Source of the DNA: Pseudomonadota bacterium
Lineage (GTDB): Bacteria; Desulfobacterota; Syntrophia; Syntrophales; JADFWA01
Length of the DNA: 6,648 nt
NCBI GenBank assembly: GCA_030610915.1
Contig: JAUWQS010000091.1
Location: 1 to 6,648 of the forward strand
Reading direction: 5' to 3'
Shown here: piece by piece, positions 6,316 to 6,648 of the stretch
How positions within the stretch are numbered: the first letter of the stretch is position 1
Layout: each line of letters begins with the position of its first letter
Notes under the pieces: model-generated
Databases searched by the model: none
Seen by the model: only the letters and a program-made list of their open reading frames with translations
What the model was told of the DNA's origin: nothing
Translations under genes and position numbers: made by a program

Positions 6316-6437
6316 ATAGCGGAAGGCTTCAGCAAAAACATGTAGCGGAAGGCTTCAGCCTTCCATGTGCTTCAGCCATACCGTGTTACGTGAATATGGA
6401 GACCTGAAGGTCTCCGCTACAGGTGCTGTGCAAAGGT
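6316..6437 (-). repeat. Repeat B, copy 3, inverted
   Basis: This is the reverse-oriented version of copies 1 and 2. It has hairpins ggaaggcttcagccttcc (6347-6364) and ggagacctgaaggtctcc (6398-6415), the middle segment complementary to atattcacgtaacacgg, and a lead shortened by 7 bases (one ctttgag-type unit missing). At its outer end the 17-nt word tagcggaaggcttcagc occurs twice, at 6317-6333 and 6343-6359, a partial duplication of the closing stem. It abuts repeat A with essentially no spacer. Confidence 0.85.
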
Positions 6438-6648
6438 ATCAGCTCAATAAATAGGGGCAAACTCCGGTATGTAAAAGTGATTGTGAATCTTAGCCATTCA
6501 CGGCTTGAAATTGGAAATTAGAAATTTGGGAGAGATGAAACGAATTCACGAGTTGACAGGCTTCGGCGTGAGCTCAGTCGAGTCGTACAAAAGCATAAAG
6601 GCCGAATTTCCAATTTCTAATTTCAATGTTCAGTAAACGCTTACCGTG
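6437..6648 (-). repeat. Repeat A, right copy, inverted, to the window edge
   Basis: Positions 6441-6648 are the reverse complement of 1913-2127 with few differences; they lack the 7-nt A-rich insertion of the left copy. The inner edge carries tatcagctcaataaat (6437-6452), found also at 2149-2164 and 1863-1878. The internal gaaatt-rich inverted pair is present (6508-6528 and 6604-6625). The element may continue past the window. The match reaches the last base, so its outer boundary cannot be fixed on this side; the left copy suggests it lies near cacggtaag. Confidence 0.85.

Noticed and set aside
1913..6648. Composite transposon with A-B as its ends
   Set aside because: There is no transposase in the repeats or between them, the cargo is housekeeping genes, and no target duplication can be seen.

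Overview
This is a bacterial window of roughly half GC content. It carries two intact housekeeping-type genes on the minus strand, one damaged accessory gene on the same strand, one decayed gene on the plus strand, and an unusual density of intergenic repeats. The intact genes encode alanyl-tRNA synthetase (AlaS) and an MqnD-like protein of the futalosine menaquinone route. That combination, together with the repeat style, suggests an anaerobic or microaerophilic Gram-negative lineage such as Desulfobacterota or Nitrospirota. This placement is an inference with low certainty, because no rRNA or other phylogenetic marker was compared.

Layout from left to right. Positions 1-1216 (minus) hold a phospholipase-D-like/SNF2-type helicase gene with a large internal deletion. 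The N-terminal PLD domain and Walker A motif are intact, but just where the DEAH box should appear the frame jumps into what looks like the C-terminal tail of the same family, in another frame. Positions 1217-1598 are non-coding, with short AT-rich repeats. Positions 1599-1931 (plus) hold a small gene remnant interrupted by an in-frame TAG. Positions 1913-2350 are a repeat cluster: repeat A, a palindrome, and repeat B copy 1. Positions 2416-5046 (minus) are alaS, followed by a good intrinsic terminator. Positions 5061-5260 are repeat B copy 2, expanded internally by a 17-bp tandem array. Positions 5284-6102 (minus) are the mqnD-like gene. Positions 6158-6292 hold GC-rich hairpin repeats (C). 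Positions 6316-6648 hold repeat B copy 3 and repeat A again, in inverted orientation, running to the window edge.

mqnD and alaS point the same way and could be co-transcribed (mqnD first), with repeat B2 inside the transcript next to the alaS ribosome binding site. The most striking architecture is that alaS-mqnD is bracketed by a composite inverted repeat. A then B lies on the left and the same A-B module, reversed, lies on the right. The A arms are about 97% identical over about 208 bp. No transposase lies between them.

I found no clear new multi-gene system. The best leads are the flanking inverted A-B repeat, the multi-copy hairpin-rich B family with its expanding array, the internally deleted PLD-helicase, and the remnant gene whose 3' end shares a 16-nt word with repeat A.
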